This document shows positions 55,410 to 64,000 of a stretch of 64,000 bases of DNA, piece after piece (the stretch's first letter is position 1; the number at the start of each line of letters is the position of its first letter). The notes below the pieces were generated by a model that did no database searches, was not told where the DNA came from, and saw nothing but the letters and a program-made list of their open reading frames with translations. The translations under genes and the position numbers were made by a program. The stretch comes from JACMLD01 sp963705285 (GTDB lineage Bacteria > Bacteroidota > Bacteroidia > Chitinophagales > Chitinophagaceae), in NCBI GenBank assembly GCA_963705285.1, contig OY970066.1:3410001-3474000 (forward strand), written 5' to 3'.

Positions 55410-56954
55410 ATGCGAGTACATACATTTTTTACATGGTTGATATTGTGCCTGGCAACAACAGGCGAAGGTTTTGCACAACTGCCTGCTGCTGCAAAACATC
55501 CACCCAATATCATTCTTATTGTATCAGATGATCATGCCTACCAGGCCATCAGCGCGTATCAGCCAGGATTAATTCGCACACCAAATATTGATAGAATAGG
55601 GAAGGAGGGAGCCATCATGCGCAAAGCGTATGTTACCAATTCTGTGTGCAGTCCCAGCCGCGCGGTTATACTTACCGGTAAGTACTCGCACCTGAATGGG
55701 TTGCGCGACAATGGAACTTTTTTTGACAGCACGCAGCAAACCTTTCCGAAATTATTACGGCAGCACGGCTACAAAACGGCTGTCATTGGCAAGTGGCATC
55801 TATGGTCGGCGCCCACTGGTTTTGATTACTGGAATATTCTGCCGGCACAGGGCCATTATTACAACCCTGATTTTATTAAACAGGGAAAGGATACTGCTTA
55901 CACAGGTTATGTAACAGATGTCATCACAGATTTATCGCTCAACTGGATTACCCAAAATAAAGAACATCCATTTTGCCTGCTGCTGTTCAACAAAGCACCC
56001 CACCGCAACTGGATGCCGCCTTTACAATTTTTAAATGAATTCAATGATCGCCAGTTTAGCCTGCCAGCCAATTTTTACGACGATTACAAAAACAGGGTTG
56101 GACTACAACGCCAACACATTACCGTTGCCAATGACCTGGATTTGAAATACGACTCTAAAGTTATTTGCGATACCTGCAAGCCATCTGCTATTAACGACTG
56201 GGCGCCGGGAGAGTTTCAACGCGAGATCGAAAGGCTGACACCCGCAGAAAAGAAAGTATGGGATGCTGCCTACGGACGCGAACAGGCATTGTTTAAACAG
56301 GTGCGTACAACAGATGAGCGTGTCCGTTTCCAATTTCAAAGATATATGGAAGATTACCTGCGCTGCATCCATTCCGTAGACGACAATACAGGCAGGGTGC
56401 TTCAGTACCTGGATAGTACCGGGTTGGCTGCAAACACCATTATCATTTATATGTCTGATCAGGGTTTTTACCTCGGCGAACATGGTTTGTACGATAAAAG
56501 GTTTATGTATGAAGAATCTTTTCGCACACCCATGCTCATCAGGTTTCCCGGTGTAGTTCCGCCACGGCAAAAAATTGATGCATATGCGTTGAACCTCGAT
56601 GTGGCGCCCACTTTACTCGATCTTGCCGGCATAAATGTGCCGCAGGATATGCAGGGCGTTTCTATGAAAAAATTATTGCAGACCGGTAAAGATGCACAAT
56701 GGCGGAAAGAAATTTATTATCATTACTATGAACTCTCTTTTGGATTGACCAGGCATTACGGCATCAAAACCGATCGCTATAAACTTATGCATTTTTATGG
56801 CGCCGTCAATACCTGGGAACTTTATGATCTGAAGAACGATAAACAGGAAATGAAAAACCTGATTGGCAATAGTAAATACACACCGGTAATACAACATTTA
56901 AAAACACGCCTGCGTGCATGGCAGACGTTTTATAAAGACCCGGTTAAAGAATAA
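55410..56954 (+). CDS. S1-family sulfatase (secreted)
   Basis: This 514-residue protein has a signal peptide (about 1-23, GEGFAQ) and the formylglycine motif CSPSR at Cys80 within TNSVCSPSRAVILTG. The metal-binding residues Asp40-Asp41 lie in VSDDHAY. Further signature text is IGKWHLW and MSDQGFYLGEHGLYDKR. It removes sulfate esters, probably from a glycan given the SusCD neighbours, and acts in the periplasm after Cys-to-formylglycine modification by a maturase that is not in this window. It overlaps the convergent GntR gene by 11 bp. Confidence 0.9.
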   Translation: MRVHTFFTWLILCLATTGEGFAQLPAAAKHPPNIILIVSDDHAYQAISAYQPGLIRTPNIDRIGKEGAIMRKAYVTNSVCSPSRAVILTGKYSHLNGLRDNGTFFDSTQQTFPKLLRQHGYKTAVIGKWHLWSAPTGFDYWNILPAQGHYYNPDFIKQGKDTAYTGYVTDVITDLSLNWITQNKEHPFCLLLFNKAPHRNWMPPLQFLNEFNDRQFSLPANFYDDYKNRVGLQRQHITVANDLDLKYDSKVICDTCKPSAINDWAPGEFQREIERLTPAEKKVWDAAYGREQALFKQVRTTDERVRFQFQRYMEDYLRCIHSVDDNTGRVLQYLDSTGLAANTIIIYMSDQGFYLGEHGLYDKRFMYEESFRTPMLIRFPGVVPPRQKIDAYALNLDVAPTLLDLAGINVPQDMQGVSMKKLLQTGKDAQWRKEIYYHYYELSFGLTRHYGIKTDRYKLMHFYGAVNTWELYDLKNDKQEMKNLIGNSKYTPVIQHLKTRLRAWQTFYKDPVKE

Positions 56955-57684
56955 TATTGCGGCGGCTTTCGTTGGTATAAATAAACGAGTCTGCGGTGTA
57001 ATAGCCAAGATTGTATTCTATTGGCCGGTCCCCCTGGTCAAATACAAAACGTTTGCGAAAAAGAATGGGACTGCCTTGTTCAACCTCCAGTTTGGCGGCA
57101 ATAAATTTATCCGCGGCTTTGGCACTGATTTCCTCCTGCGAAAGATTGGCGATTACCATATAGTCTTTCTCCAGAATTTCATACAAAGGCCGTTTAAAAT
57201 CTTCTTCGCCGGTAAGGCCTACCCGCGGATGAAAGTAAGACACAAAATATACAAACGGGCCTTCGGGTCTTCCCCTCAACCGTTCCAGTTTCAGAATCTT
57301 TTTATCGGTACCAATTTCAAAAAAATTGCCTACCGGTTCTGGCGGTAACACCCAACTTACATGCAGCTCAAAATTTTTGATGGGAATGCCACGGGCTTTC
57401 ATTTCCTGTGAAAACGATAGCCAGTTGTTTGATTTGGAACTGACAGCGCTGATGGAGACTTTTGTGCCAATACCTTTTTTGCGTATCAGCAAGCCTTCAT
57501 ACACCAGTTTATTCAATGCCTGTCGTATGGTGGTGCGAGATATGGCCAGTTGTTTTGCCAGGTCAACCTCGTTGGGGATCAGCTTGCCGTCTGCATACTG
57601 CGGGTCTGCTATTATCTTTCGCAACAATGTTTCCGCTTGTATGTGCAGGGGTACATGGCTTTTATGGTCGATACTCAGCTTCAT
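56944..57684 (-). CDS. GntR/HutC-family repressor with UTRA domain
   Basis: This 246-residue protein has an N-terminal winged HTH (IPNEVDLAKQLAISRTTIRQ, then LNKLVYEGLLIRKKG) and a C-terminal UTRA ligand domain (KILKLERLRGRPEGPFVYF, IVANLSQEE-like text and RPIEYNLGYYTAD). Such proteins bind a sugar or sugar phosphate. Two matching operators, before the sulfatase and before SusC, suggest that it represses this locus. It overlaps the sulfatase gene at its end. Confidence 0.88.
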   Translation of the reverse strand: MKLSIDHKSHVPLHIQAETLLRKIIADPQYADGKLIPNEVDLAKQLAISRTTIRQALNKLVYEGLLIRKKGIGTKVSISAVSSKSNNWLSFSQEMKARGIPIKNFELHVSWVLPPEPVGNFFEIGTDKKILKLERLRGRPEGPFVYFVSYFHPRVGLTGEEDFKRPLYEILEKDYMVIANLSQEEISAKAADKFIAAKLEVEQGSPILFRKRFVFDQGDRPIEYNLGYYTADSFIYTNESRRNIIL

Positions 57685-57715
57685 TGAATGTATTGAGCCG
57701 TGAAAGTAAAAATAT

Positions 57716-57754
57716 TTTGGGAGTTTGTTACTATGTTCATATGTTTGTACATAT
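57716..57754 (+). promoter_or_regulatory. SusC promoter with GntR operator
   Basis: TTTG (57716-57719), 20 bp and TATGTTTG (57740-57747) fit the Bacteroidota promoter. An inverted repeat ATATGT-TTGT-ACATAT (57739-57754) overlaps the −7 box, so bound repressor would block polymerase. The site also lies 54 bp upstream of the divergent GntR start, allowing autoregulation. Confidence 0.65.
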
Positions 57755-58002
57755 AAAAAACGAATTGCTCACCAAAATTAGCTGTATGAAAAAAGGGTTT
57801 GCTGCACTCTCTTCTCTTACCACTACAAAAGGTAAACGTATTGGTGGTGTACATTTTTCAGCGGCGCACCAGTTGCTTTTAATCAGTATACAGGCTGCCA
57901 ACACTACCTAACCTATCCATGGTGGATACACCACTTTACAACACTTATACCTTCCATCTGCAAACGGTAAGTTCAATTAATTAATCAAAAGATTTTCATT
58001 GT
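57755..58002 (+). other. Leader of the SusC operon with a 41-codon open frame
   Basis: The leader is about 250 nt long. A 41-codon frame starts at ATG 57786 with MKKGFAALSSL and ends at 57911, before SusC. It has no signature and its coding status is uncertain. No riboswitch fold was recognised. Confidence 0.3.
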
Positions 58003-61000
58003 ATGAAACTTTTTCCGCGTCACTTCACTCAGCAAACAACCGGGCGCAGGTATGCTGCATGCCGGGTATTGCTCTACTCAGCATTGAGTGTACTTTCCCT
58101 GTTGTGTTGCCAGCTGGTAACTGCACAGCAGGTGGTAATACAAGGTAAACTAACTACAGAAACCGGGGCGCCTGCTGCCAAAGCATCCGTTCAGGTGAAA
58201 GAAACAAAAGCCGGCACCACATCAGATGATGCGGGCAATTTTACCATTACCGCAAGAACCGGGCAAACGCTGGTAATAAGTGGTATCGGTTATGCTACGC
58301 AGGAAGTGGCGATTGGTAAATCACCCAACCTTACTATTAAACTGGCATCCAGCACTTCAAAGCTCGATGAAGTGGTAGTGGTGGGTTATGGCACGCAAAA
58401 GAAAACCTCGCTCACCAGCGCGGTGTCTTCTATTTCAGCTGCTGATATTGTTACCACCAAGAATGAAAATATTTTAAACACGCTCACCGGTAAAATTCCC
58501 GGTTTGCGCGTGGTGCAGAACACCAGTGAGCCGGGCGCTTTCAATAATTCATATGATATCCGCGGCATGGGTAATCCGCTGATAGTAGTAGATGGTATAC
58601 CAAGACCTGATATTGCACGCATAGACCCGAACGATGTGGAAAGCCTTTCAGTATTAAAAGATGCCTCTGCTGCCGTATACGGTGCAAGGGCAGCCAATGG
58701 CGTCATACTGGTTACCACAAAAAAAGGAAAGCGTGGTGTAATGGAATTAAATTATACCGGTACCTATGGCGTGCAGATACCTACCGGCTTTCCTAAGTCT
58801 TCCAATGCGGTGGAATACATGACGCTGGTAAATGAGCTCAACATGCACAATGTAAATGGAGGCTCACGTATATACAGCGATGCGCAGATTGAAGAATACC
58901 GCAACGGCACCAAAAAAAGTACCGACTGGCAAAAGGCCACCATCAGAAGATCGGCTGCACAAACACAACACAGCCTCAGCGCCACCGGCGGCAGCGAAAG
59001 CCTCAATTATTTTTTCAGCCTGGGATACACCGGCCAGGATGGTATTTTAAAATCGAATGATCTGTTTTATAAAAAATACAATCTGCGGTCTAACCTCAGC
59101 GCAAAAATTTCAAAAGACCTTACGTTTGATCTCAGCCTTGCCGGTATTATGGAAAGAAAAGATCAACCTATGCAGGCTGCTTATTGGGTATTCAGGAGTA
59201 TGTGGTACCAGCCACCCGTTAACCCGGTGTACGCAAACGATAATCCGCAGTATTTGAATTCACTGCCCAACCCGCTGCACCCCGTGGCCCAGTCTACCTC
59301 TGCCATTGCCGGCAACCAGGTATTTAAAAACAACTGGTTCCAGTCTGCCGCAACCCTTACTTACAATATACCTTTTGTACGCGGCCTGAGCGCCAAAGGC
59401 GTATTCAGTTATGATTATACGCTCAACAATAACAAAATTTACAACCAGTTATACAATACCTATACCTATAACCCCGCTACTGGTGTATATGCTGTTAGCG
59501 GTACCCAGCAATCACCTTCCACCGTAAGAAGGGAATTCTATGAATACCCCACAACACTGGGGCAGTTTTCATTGAAATATAACCGTACGTTCTTAAACGC
59601 ACACCACGTAAATGCGGTGGCGTTGTATGAGCAAAGCCATCGGGTGGGCGATAATTTCTTTGCCCAGCGCGAACTGGCCATTCCCGTTGACCAGTTATTT
59701 GCCGGTAACAGTACTAACCAGCAGGGCAACATGAGCTCAAACATTCTTAATACGTTTGATTATCAGAATGCCGCTTATGTTGGTTTTGTTACGTACGATT
59801 TTAAAGGGAAATATTTTGGAAAGTTTGCCTTCAGGTATGATGGCTCTTCTAAATTCTCCCCGGCAAAACAATATGGTTTCTTCCCGGATTATGAATTGGG
59901 CTGGCGTATTTCCGAAGAAAACTTCTTTCGGCAGATAGGGGCGCTTTCTTTTATCAATAACCTTAAAGTACGAGGATCTTATGGAAAAACAGGAGATGAT
60001 GGTGCATTGCGCTACCAGTTCCTCACCGGGTACACCTACCCCGCCAGCGGTTCTGCCCTCGGTCAGCCTGCAGGTGCGGTGTTTGATAATACTTTTGTGA
60101 ATGCTGTACAGAGCACCGGCATCGCCAACCCCGGCGTGTTCTGGTATACTGCCAAAACAATTGACATTGGTTTGGATCTGGACGCCTGGAAAGGAAAATT
60201 TGGTATTACTATCGACTATTTTAAAAGAGACAGAACGGGCCTGCTTACCAACCGCATACTTACTGTGCCTGATGTGGTAGGTGCTGGGCTGCCACAGGAA
60301 AACCTCAACGGCGACCGCAATGAAGGTTTTGATTTTGAAGTTCGTCACCAAAGCTGCATTGGTAAACTTAATTATAATGTACGCGGAACATTTGGTTTTA
60401 CGCGTATAACTAACCGTTATATTGAACGTGCCAAATCAGGTAACTCTTACCTCAACTGGATGCAAAACAATACCAATCGCTATGCCGGGGTATACTTTGG
60501 TTATGGCGAAGCGGGCCAGTTCCAGGATTATAATTCCATCGCACACAGTCCTATTTACGTGGGACGCGCAACTGCGGTGGGTGATTACCGTTATGAAGAC
60601 TGGAATGGTGACGGACAGATTTCTGTAGACGATAGCCATCCTATAGCCACCACCGCTACCTCCGCCAACCCTTACAGCGGTTTGCCATTGATTACTTTCG
60701 GTTTTACAGCGGCTGCCAGCTACAAAGGGTTTGATATGAACCTGCTTTTTTCCGGCGCTGCAATGGTCAAAGCTACTTATACCGAGCAACTCGGTATGCC
60801 GCTGTGGGCAAGCGGAAATGCATTAGAAATGTGGCAAGACAGGTGGCACCCTGAAGATCCCAATGCAGACCCGTATGACCCCAAAACCAAATGGGTGCCC
60901 GGGTATTACGCTTATACCGGTACCACTGCATTCACCAATACCCTGCACAACGTGCGCAACGCTGCTTATGTAAGATTGAAAAGCGCTGAGATTGGTTACA

Positions 61001-61200
61001 CGTTGCCCGACCGGCTCACCAAGAGAGCTGGTATCAAAGGCATGCGGGTGTTTGTGAACGGGTACAACCTGTTTACCATAACTGGTCTTAAATACCTTGA
61101 CCCGGAACATCCGTCTGCATTATCAGCTGTTGACCAGCAGTTTGGATATGCTTACCCCATTGATAAAATTTTCACTTTTGGTCTGAACCTGAAATTTTAA
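58003..61200 (+). CDS. SusC/RagA-family TonB-linked outer membrane protein
   Basis: This 1065-residue protein has a signal peptide (cleavage near LVTAQ, about 41), a carboxypeptidase-regulatory-like domain (about 45-118, QGKLTTETGAPAAKASV), a SusC signature LDEVVVVGYGTQKKTSLTSA and a plug domain (NILNTLTGKIPGLRV, DIRGMGNPLIVVDGIPR). A 22-strand-type barrel ends with aromatic FTFGLNLKF. It imports oligosaccharides or other ligands with the SusD lipoprotein, using TonB energy. It is the first gene of a three-gene operon, preceded by a repressor-controlled promoter. Confidence 0.95.
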   Translation: MKLFPRHFTQQTTGRRYAACRVLLYSALSVLSLLCCQLVTAQQVVIQGKLTTETGAPAAKASVQVKETKAGTTSDDAGNFTITARTGQTLVISGIGYATQEVAIGKSPNLTIKLASSTSKLDEVVVVGYGTQKKTSLTSAVSSISAADIVTTKNENILNTLTGKIPGLRVVQNTSEPGAFNNSYDIRGMGNPLIVVDGIPRPDIARIDPNDVESLSVLKDASAAVYGARAANGVILVTTKKGKRGVMELNYTGTYGVQIPTGFPKSSNAVEYMTLVNELNMHNVNGGSRIYSDAQIEEYRNGTKKSTDWQKATIRRSAAQTQHSLSATGGSESLNYFFSLGYTGQDGILKSNDLFYKKYNLRSNLSAKISKDLTFDLSLAGIMERKDQPMQAAYWVFRSMWYQPPVNPVYANDNPQYLNSLPNPLHPVAQSTSAIAGNQVFKNNWFQSAATLTYNIPFVRGLSAKGVFSYDYTLNNNKIYNQLYNTYTYNPATGVYAVSGTQQSPSTVRREFYEYPTTLGQFSLKYNRTFLNAHHVNAVALYEQSHRVGDNFFAQRELAIPVDQLFAGNSTNQQGNMSSNILNTFDYQNAAYVGFVTYDFKGKYFGKFAFRYDGSSKFSPAKQYGFFPDYELGWRISEENFFRQIGALSFINNLKVRGSYGKTGDDGALRYQFLTGYTYPASGSALGQPAGAVFDNTFVNAVQSTGIANPGVFWYTAKTIDIGLDLDAWKGKFGITIDYFKRDRTGLLTNRILTVPDVVGAGLPQENLNGDRNEGFDFEVRHQSCIGKLNYNVRGTFGFTRITNRYIERAKSGNSYLNWMQNNTNRYAGVYFGYGEAGQFQDYNSIAHSPIYVGRATAVGDYRYEDWNGDGQISVDDSHPIATTATSANPYSGLPLITFGFTAAASYKGFDMNLLFSGAAMVKATYTEQLGMPLWASGNALEMWQDRWHPEDPNADPYDPKTKWVPGYYAYTGTTAFTNTLHNVRNAAYVRLKSAEIGYTLPDRLTKRAGIKGMRVFVNGYNLFTITGLKYLDPEHPSALSAVDQQFGYAYPIDKIFTFGLNLKF

Positions 61201-61210
61201 TAGCAAGAAA

Positions 61211-63139
61211 ATGAAAAAAATAATATACCTGTTGTTCGCCGGCTGTTTGATAGCATTTGCAGGGTGTAAAAAAAACCTGGATGTGCCGCCGACCAACATC
61301 ATTAATGACGCTGATATTTTTTCGAGTGTAGCCGGTATAGATGGTTATATGGCGCGCATCTACAGCCAAATACCCATAGAAGATTTTAAATGGAATCCTT
61401 CTACCGGTTTTAAAACTTTCTTCAACGGATCAACTGCCACGTTTACCGGCGAAGCCATTAGCAGAGACCAGGCAGGTGGTATTGAAGGGTTTAATTATTG
61501 GGCCGATGCCTATGCGCTCATTCGCGATTGCAATTATTTTATGGAGACGCTTCCCAAATATGCCAGCACATTTAGCGCTGCACAGGTAAGCAACTGGCAA
61601 GGCGAAGCAAGGTTTATCCGCGCCTTCACTTACCTGGCCCTGGTGAAAAGATATGGTGGTGTGCCCATTGTAGACAAAGTGCTTACTAAACCCGGTCAGG
61701 CAATTGATGCAGTAGCAGGCAATATCGACAGTTTTAAAATACCACGCGCCGCTGAACAGGCAGTGTATGATTTCATAGGAACCGATCTCGACTTTGCGTA
61801 CACCAATCTTCCTGAAACCAACAAAGGCGGGCGCACCAGCAAATATGCAGCTGCTGCACTTAAAAGCAGGGCGATGTTGTATGCGGGCTCTGTTGCCAAA
61901 TACAATACCAGCAATCTTAGTGCGGGTGGTGTACAGGTAGTTGGTATTCCCGCAACAAAGGCCAACGATTATTTTAAGGCAAGTTTTGATGCCGCCAACC
62001 TGCTAAACGGAAAGTTTTCGCTGTACAAAAATGCATGGTCTGCAACAGACAAAGTAGCACAGGCCAACAATTTTGCACAATTGTTTCTTGATAAGGCGAG
62101 CGCAGAAAATATTTTCATCCGCATGTATAAATTCCCCGATGCAGTGCATTGGTATGATTACAATAATATTCCCCGGCAATTATGGAACAACGGTGGCGCT
62201 GCGCAAACCAACCCGACACTCAACTTTGTGGAGATGTTTGAAGGCCTTCCCAAAAATGCCGATGGAAGTTTTCAAACTACCGATGCCGGTGGCAAGTATG
62301 TACTGTATGATAACCTGAGCGGTCCGTTTGTAAATGCAGAACCGCGTTTGAAAGGCACGGTGCTTTTACCCGGCGATGTATTCAAAGGCGTGGCTATAGA
62401 AATGAGAAGGGGTATCTATACCGGTCCGGTGGCGGGCGGTATAAGCAGGTTGCAACCATTGGGTTCAACCGCCACTTACCCCACCACTAACTTCATTGGC
62501 CAGGCCGGTCCTGAAATTACTACTGCGTTCGTAACCCTGCCCGATGGTACGCGGATGAACTCAGCGGGCGCCAGCGGATTTTATTCTAACATCAATGGCG
62601 TTGCCAGCGGTATCTCAGGCTTTTCGGTAAGAAAATACCTTGATCCTGCAAAAGCCACGGCCGATATTGCCAACAATCGTTCTGAGCAAAGCTGGATTGA
62701 AATGCGTTATGCAGAAGTGTTACTGAACCGGGCAGAAGCGGCGTATGAATTATACAGTGCAGGGCAGGCAGGTACTTACCAGCAGCAGGCGTTAACAGAT
62801 ATCAATGCCATCCGCGAACGCGCAGGAGCAACACTTACCACGCTGGCACAATTGAATTCAGTGGATACCATCCGTAAAGAAAGAAGAAAAGAACTGGCCT
62901 TTGAAAACAAAACCTGGTGGGATTTGCGCAGATGGCGCATCATAGACAAAGAGCAGAACAATACCCAATGGCGTATCCTCAACCCCATATTTGCTTTCAA
63001 CGCGCTGAAATACTTTTTTGACGACCGCCCAGATGAAAGAAATACCCGTTTCACATTTGACCCAAGATGGTATTACCAGCAAATACCCGCCGGCGTAATT
63101 GCCAAGAGTTTAAATATTGTTCAAAATCCAGGCTACTAA
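61211..63139 (+). CDS. SusD/RagB-family outer membrane lipoprotein
   Basis: This 642-residue protein has a lipobox AFAGC (Cys19) and the SusD fold: N-terminal SusD-like part (LDVPPTNIINDADIF, NYFMETLPKY, GEARFIRAFTYLALVKRYGG) and C-terminal RagB/SusD part (MRYAEVLLNRAEAAYEL, INAIRERAG, RRKELAFENKTWWDLRRW). It is the surface lid and binding partner of SusC, to which it is adjacent by 10 bp. Family certain, ligand unknown; the sulfatase suggests a sulfated glycan. Confidence 0.95.
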   Translation: MKKIIYLLFAGCLIAFAGCKKNLDVPPTNIINDADIFSSVAGIDGYMARIYSQIPIEDFKWNPSTGFKTFFNGSTATFTGEAISRDQAGGIEGFNYWADAYALIRDCNYFMETLPKYASTFSAAQVSNWQGEARFIRAFTYLALVKRYGGVPIVDKVLTKPGQAIDAVAGNIDSFKIPRAAEQAVYDFIGTDLDFAYTNLPETNKGGRTSKYAAAALKSRAMLYAGSVAKYNTSNLSAGGVQVVGIPATKANDYFKASFDAANLLNGKFSLYKNAWSATDKVAQANNFAQLFLDKASAENIFIRMYKFPDAVHWYDYNNIPRQLWNNGGAAQTNPTLNFVEMFEGLPKNADGSFQTTDAGGKYVLYDNLSGPFVNAEPRLKGTVLLPGDVFKGVAIEMRRGIYTGPVAGGISRLQPLGSTATYPTTNFIGQAGPEITTAFVTLPDGTRMNSAGASGFYSNINGVASGISGFSVRKYLDPAKATADIANNRSEQSWIEMRYAEVLLNRAEAAYELYSAGQAGTYQQQALTDINAIRERAGATLTTLAQLNSVDTIRKERRKELAFENKTWWDLRRWRIIDKEQNNTQWRILNPIFAFNALKYFFDDRPDERNTRFTFDPRWYYQQIPAGVIAKSLNIVQNPGY

Positions 63140-63153
63140 TTAAAAACAGCATA

Positions 63154-63894
63154 ATGAAAAATATTGCATTCGCAGCTGCTATGGGCATGATTGTACTCAT
63201 AGGCAATTCCTGCAAAAAAAACGATAATTTGCCCGCACCTGCTGAAACCCTGCGCGGAAATATTATAGACGCCAGCACCAAACAAAATGTGCAAAGCGAA
63301 GTATCGGGCGATAATGGCGCCGGCACACGCATCCGCTTGCTTGAGACAAGCTGGAGCGATAACCCCACACCACTGTACCTGGCCACCAAACAAGACGGAA
63401 CATACAACAATACCAAGGTGTTTGCCGCCACTTACAAGATAATTGCAGAAGGTGCGTTCGTTCCCATGGATCTTGCAGGCAATGATCAAACACAGACCGT
63501 TAACGTAAAAGGCGTTACCACCGTTGACTTTACCGTAGAGCCATTTCTGCGCGTGGCCTGGGTGGGGCAACCCGTTACCAACGCAGACGGTTCTGTTAGT
63601 GTACAGGTAACCGTTAGCCGTGGTACTACCAATACCGCTTTTCAGCAGGCAATCATCAACCTCGGCTTATTTATATCTCCCAGCGAATATGTGGGCAACA
63701 ATAATTACGATAGCCGGTATTCTACCTTATTAACATATTCTGGTACCACCGGTAATGCGATTGTAGGCCAAACCATAACGCTTACCAGTAAACCGCTGCC
63801 AAAAAGAGAGTGGTTTCTGCGCGTTGGGTCTAGAATCAGTTTTGGTACAAACCGCTATAATTACTCTGATATAAGACCGGTAACCATCAATTAA
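63154..63894 (+). CDS. DUF3823 domain-containing lipoprotein
   Basis: This 246-residue protein has a lipobox GNSC (Cys20) and an N-terminal DUF3823 domain with GNIIDASTKQNVQSE, then IRLLETSWSDNPTPLYLATK and DGTYNNTKVFAATYKI. A second Ig-like domain follows. DUF3823 proteins commonly sit right behind SusD and are thought to be surface glycan-binding accessories. The start at 63154 was chosen because the lipoprotein signal begins there. It is 14 bp after SusD. Confidence 0.9.
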   Translation: MKNIAFAAAMGMIVLIGNSCKKNDNLPAPAETLRGNIIDASTKQNVQSEVSGDNGAGTRIRLLETSWSDNPTPLYLATKQDGTYNNTKVFAATYKIIAEGAFVPMDLAGNDQTQTVNVKGVTTVDFTVEPFLRVAWVGQPVTNADGSVSVQVTVSRGTTNTAFQQAIINLGLFISPSEYVGNNNYDSRYSTLLTYSGTTGNAIVGQTITLTSKPLPKREWFLRVGSRISFGTNRYNYSDIRPVTIN

Positions 63895-63972
63895 AAATGG
63901 GGGAAATACCGGGCAGGAGACGGATGATCATTACTCCGGCTTTCATTTTGTGCTATTGCTGAAACAAGTTAC

Positions 63973-64000
63973 ATGCTCAAACTGATAAAATTTTGTATTG
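63973..64000 (+). CDS. Possible start of a further gene, cut by the window end
   Basis: An ATG at 63973 begins MLKLIKFCI, which resembles the start of a signal peptide. The window ends after nine codons, so nothing more can be said. It would continue the SusCD operon. Confidence 0.3.

Overview
The window reads as a chromosomal stretch of a Bacteroidota bacterium, most likely Chitinophagaceae or a close relative. The evidence is proteins with type IX secretion (T9SS) C-terminal sorting domains, a SusC/SusD pair with a DUF3823 lipoprotein, promoters of the Bacteroidota type (TTTG, about 19 bp, TAnnTTTG), A-rich start regions, many lipoproteins, and moderate G+C with a visibly richer block near 45.7-63.9 kb (judged by eye, not computed). 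I saw no rRNA, tRNA or CRISPR array.

Layout. 0.1-4.2 kb: a YHS-domain protein, then a glucose-dehydrogenase-like SDR followed by a GH63-type glucosidase. 4.8-10 kb: two tandem paralogous T9SS-secreted beta-helix proteins whose C-terminal thirds are almost identical in DNA. 10.3-13.3 kb: a small NTF2-like protein, a cupin, an AraC regulator and a membrane protein. 13.35-15.5 kb: an IS110-family element inserted into one unit of a 76-77-bp repeat array, followed by a second array. 15.7-18.8 kb: a DUF4142 lipoprotein, a Tat-type SDR and a DUF748 protein. 18.9-23.3 kb: a six-gene stressosome-like signalling operon (RsbR, RsbS, RsbT, an RsbT-like/SpoIIE phosphatase fusion, an RsbT-like/histidine kinase fusion, a response regulator). 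24.3-26.7 kb: a DUF4062/patatin-like fusion, a 40-residue membrane peptide and a DUF5990 protein. 26.9-33.2 kb: two tandem NHL-repeat T9SS proteins separated by a degenerate 25-26-bp tandem array. 33.8-39.2 kb: an amidohydrolase remnant, small envelope proteins, an M28 peptidase and an ArsR/SRPBCC pair with a double operator. 39.5-45.2 kb: a DNA-repair radical-SAM pair behind a palindrome, a UspA-like protein, a degenerate CheB domain fused to an XRE helix-turn-helix, and a zinc alcohol dehydrogenase. 45.7-55.1 kb: two very large unrecognised proteins in one transcription unit, flanked by related hairpin repeats. 55.4-63.9 kb: a polysaccharide-utilisation-like locus with a sulfatase, a GntR/UTRA repressor, SusC, SusD and a DUF3823 lipoprotein.

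The strongest hidden signal is in the IS110 element. The non-coding end upstream of its recombinase folds by eye into two internal-loop hairpins. Short segments in the loops match, in all four expected strand orientations, the two sides of the element's own insertion site and its own two ends. This is the architecture of a bridge RNA as described for IS621. It also fixes the element's ends, with a CT core on the element's strand, to the base. Other items worth attention are the stressosome operon with a kinase-fused RsbT domain, the patatin-like and CheB-like domains that have lost catalytic residues, and the two-gene giant-protein cassette.
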